This document shows, piece by piece, positions 62,352 to 64,000 of a stretch of DNA of 64,000 nucleotides. The notes under the pieces were generated by a model that was not told where the DNA came from, did not search any database, and saw only the letters and a program-made list of their open reading frames with translations. The position numbers were made by a program, and so were the translations under genes. The stretch covers positions 1,302,001 to 1,366,000 of the forward strand of contig NZ_CP059973.1 of the NCBI RefSeq assembly GCF_009193295.2, read 5' to 3'. This DNA comes from Bacteroides luhongzhouii (lineage in GTDB: Bacteria > Bacteroidota > Bacteroidia > Bacteroidales > Bacteroidaceae). Each line of letters starts with the position of its first letter. The first letter of the stretch is position 1.

Positions 62352-62359
62352 TACTTTTG
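62352..62359 (+). promoter_or_regulatory. -7 promoter element for the polyprenyl synthase gene
   Basis: TACTTTTG, 20 bases before the ATG at 62379. Confidence 0.65.
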
Positions 62360-62378
62360 TGCTCAAATTGTGTAATTA

Positions 62379-63353
62379 ATGGACAGCATCTCACTCATCA
62401 GAACTCCGATTGAAGCAGAACTGAGAGACTTCAAAGAACTTTTTGATAGTTCTCTCTCCAGTTCAAATGCATTGCTCGATAGTGTCGTATCTCACATACG
62501 GCAGAGGAATGGTAAGATGATGCGTCCTATTCTTGTTTTGCTGGTGGCACGTCTTTATGGTGCTATATGTCCTTCCACTCTTCATGCAGCTGTTTCATTG
62601 GAGCTCCTTCATACAGCCAGTTTGGTACATGACGACGTCGTGGATGAAAGTACCGAACGTCGTGGACAACTCTCGGTGAATGCTATCTTTAATAATAAAG
62701 TAGCCGTGCTGACGGGCGACTATCTGTTGGCAACCAGTCTGGTACATGCCGAACGGACGAACAGTCACCGCATTATTCAATTGGTATCTACTCTTGGGCA
62801 GGATCTTGCTGACGGTGAGTTGCTTCAGCTTTCAAATGTAAGCAATCATAGCTTTTCTGAGGAGGTTTACTTTGATGTAATCCGTAAGAAGACTGCCGCT
62901 CTTTTTGCCGCCTGTACGAAAGCTGCCGCTTTTTCGGTAGGTGTAGGGGAAGAAGAAGCCGAACGGGCCCGTTTGTTGGGCGAATATATTGGTATCTGCT
63001 TTCAGATAAAGGATGATATTTTCGATTACTTTGATAATAGAGAGATTGGCAAACCGACAGGTAATGATATGCTTGAAGGTAAACTGACATTGCCCGCTTT
63101 GTATGTATTAAATACGGCAAAAAACGATGAGGCGCAAGGATTGGCAATCAAGGTAAAGGAGGGTACGGCTACTCTCGATGAAATTGCCCATTTGATCTCA
63201 TTTATCAAAGAAAACGGGGGTATTGAATATGCCGTTCAGATGATGAATGCCTATAAGCAAAAGGCTTTTGATTTACTGGCTTCTTTGCCGGAATCTGATA
63301 TTTGTGTAGCTCTCCGGGCTTATTTGGATTACGTAGTAGACCGCGAAAAATAA
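62379..63353 (+). CDS. Polyprenyl diphosphate synthase
   Basis: A 324-residue trans-isoprenyl diphosphate synthase that probably makes the menaquinone side chain. First Asp-rich motif in LVHDDVVDEST, KKTAALF block, and the second Asp-rich motif in FQIKDDIFDYFD. Small residues upstream of the first motif suggest a long chain product. Divergent from polA. Its stop codon abuts that of the next, convergent gene. Confidence 0.94.
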   Translation: MDSISLIRTPIEAELRDFKELFDSSLSSSNALLDSVVSHIRQRNGKMMRPILVLLVARLYGAICPSTLHAAVSLELLHTASLVHDDVVDESTERRGQLSVNAIFNNKVAVLTGDYLLATSLVHAERTNSHRIIQLVSTLGQDLADGELLQLSNVSNHSFSEEVYFDVIRKKTAALFAACTKAAAFSVGVGEEEAERARLLGEYIGICFQIKDDIFDYFDNREIGKPTGNDMLEGKLTLPALYVLNTAKNDEAQGLAIKVKEGTATLDEIAHLISFIKENGGIEYAVQMMNAYKQKAFDLLASLPESDICVALRAYLDYVVDREK

Positions 63354-64000
63354 TTACTTACGGTACTTGCCCAAAAGTGAATAACACAACAGCAACCGGT
63401 CCCAATCTTCTATTTTTCCCGATTTCATCGCTTTTCCTAAAAGGAAGCTCTTGTCTATTTCTTCAGCTGTATGAAGATCCAGGGAACATAATTGGGCTGC
63501 TTGTCCTATGTACTTCCAAGCTTGTTCCTTGCTGATATGCCCGCATGTTTGGGAGGCGCGTGCCAAGCTGACAAGCAATCCCATGTCCCATCCGATGATC
63601 CCTTTTTCTAAGTCATTTATCCATATAATCGGATCCCTTCTTTCCTCTGTATATTTCACGAATTTGTATAGATTCTTTCCTTGCCGGATGAAGCGTTCTA
63701 CTCCGAAAAAACGCTTTTGGATGATGCTTTCGAACTCGTTGATGTTCTCTGTGGAGAGTAAGTAGGGGAGCATAATCTGGTAGGAGACCCTGTCTCCTTC
63801 GTTAATCAGGAACTGGAATAATCCGGTGACGGACTCGGTGTCGGTGCAGTGGAACTCTTCTGTCAGTAGTCTGGATAGTTTCTGCGGATGAACTCCGGTT
63901 TCCATGGAGTTGAGATAGAAGCCTTGCAGTCCGGCCTCCATATACCCGATGCGTAGCCCCTTCTTTTTCTCTGTTCCGAGGATAAGGTTCCGAGGGTTGT
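63354..64000 (-). CDS. DUF1266 domain-containing protein (partial)
   Basis: The frame is open to the window edge, so the start lies beyond 64000. The visible 215 residues end with the DUF1266 pattern: GWDMGLLVSLARASQTCGHI, SKEQAWKYIGQAA, IDKSFLLGKAM. It is soluble and its function is unknown. It is convergent with the polyprenyl synthase with no spacer between the two stop codons. Confidence 0.8.
   Translation of the reverse strand, partial: NPRNLILGTEKKKGLRIGYMEAGLQGFYLNSMETGVHPQKLSRLLTEEFHCTDTESVTGLFQFLINEGDRVSYQIMLPYLLSTENINEFESIIQKRFFGVERFIRQGKNLYKFVKYTEERRDPIIWINDLEKGIIGWDMGLLVSLARASQTCGHISKEQAWKYIGQAAQLCSLDLHTAEEIDKSFLLGKAMKSGKIEDWDRLLLCYSLLGKYRK

Overview
The window looks like a chromosomal segment of a gut Bacteroides, close to the B. 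thetaiotaomicron / ovatus / xylanisolvens group. The evidence is a SusC/SusD locus with its own ECF sigma and FecR genes, Bacteroides-type promoters (-7 element TAnnTTTG) ahead of many genes, very few Shine-Dalgarno sequences, and families largely confined to Bacteroidota (DUF3098, DUF3244, DUF4271, DUF4861, DUF1735, DUF3836). Species cannot be fixed from the sequence alone.

Layout. 1-2.5 kb: remains of an Rhs polymorphic-toxin locus, namely an Rhs tip whose AHH-nuclease end is out of frame, its Imm11-type immunity gene, and a second cassette cut down to a toxin scrap plus an orphan immunity-like gene. 2.9-9.8 kb: housekeeping run (methyltransferase, ftsX, DUF3098, uppP, truB, queA, folK), then metK behind a SAM-II riboswitch. 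10-13 kb: membrane TPR regulator, a small DUF3244 secreted protein, and a decayed gene. 13-18 kb: LOG-family protein, DUF4271, hemD, rnpA, yidD, TatD hydrolase, tyrS, tRNA-Gln. 18.5-21.7 kb: kduI, kduD and a DUF4861 lipoprotein (uronate metabolism). 21.8-24.7 kb: four secreted or outer-membrane proteins and a small HTH protein on the minus strand. 24.7-25.8 kb: non-coding and AT-rich, with one strong RNA-like hairpin. 25.8-31.7 kb: AlbA_2/ATPase-fold regulator, polysaccharide deacetylase, and a 1137-residue DUF2723 membrane protein.

31.9-43.5 kb: a glycan-uptake locus (sigma, anti-sigma, SusC with STN domain, SusD, two GH18-fold lipoproteins without catalytic residues, and a DUF1735+LamG lipoprotein). 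It is interrupted by a self-contained ORF6N gene. 44-44.8 kb: a decayed AbiE-type toxin-antitoxin pair. 44.9-55.8 kb (minus): zinc/manganese ABC ATPase and binding protein, MnmD, a DedA-like protein, a membrane protein, purD, an S9 dipeptidyl peptidase, a second ORF6N gene, an RlmL-like methyltransferase with an RG-rich tail, and serine acetyltransferase. 55.9-64 kb: a LytS/LytTR two-component pair, DUF3836, polA, polyprenyl synthase, and a partial DUF1266 gene.

Three observations deserve most attention. First, both ORF6N genes carry a perfect inverted repeat with 14-bp arms at the same codons. A third, 31-bp palindrome lies just upstream of the second gene, and in that gene's orientation it encodes an alternative version of the same ten-residue segment. 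Second, 7-bp tandem repeats sit directly upstream of four unrelated start codons. Third, the glycan locus appears to use GH18 folds only for binding. Nothing here amounts to a demonstrated new system; the ORF6N palindromes are the best candidate.
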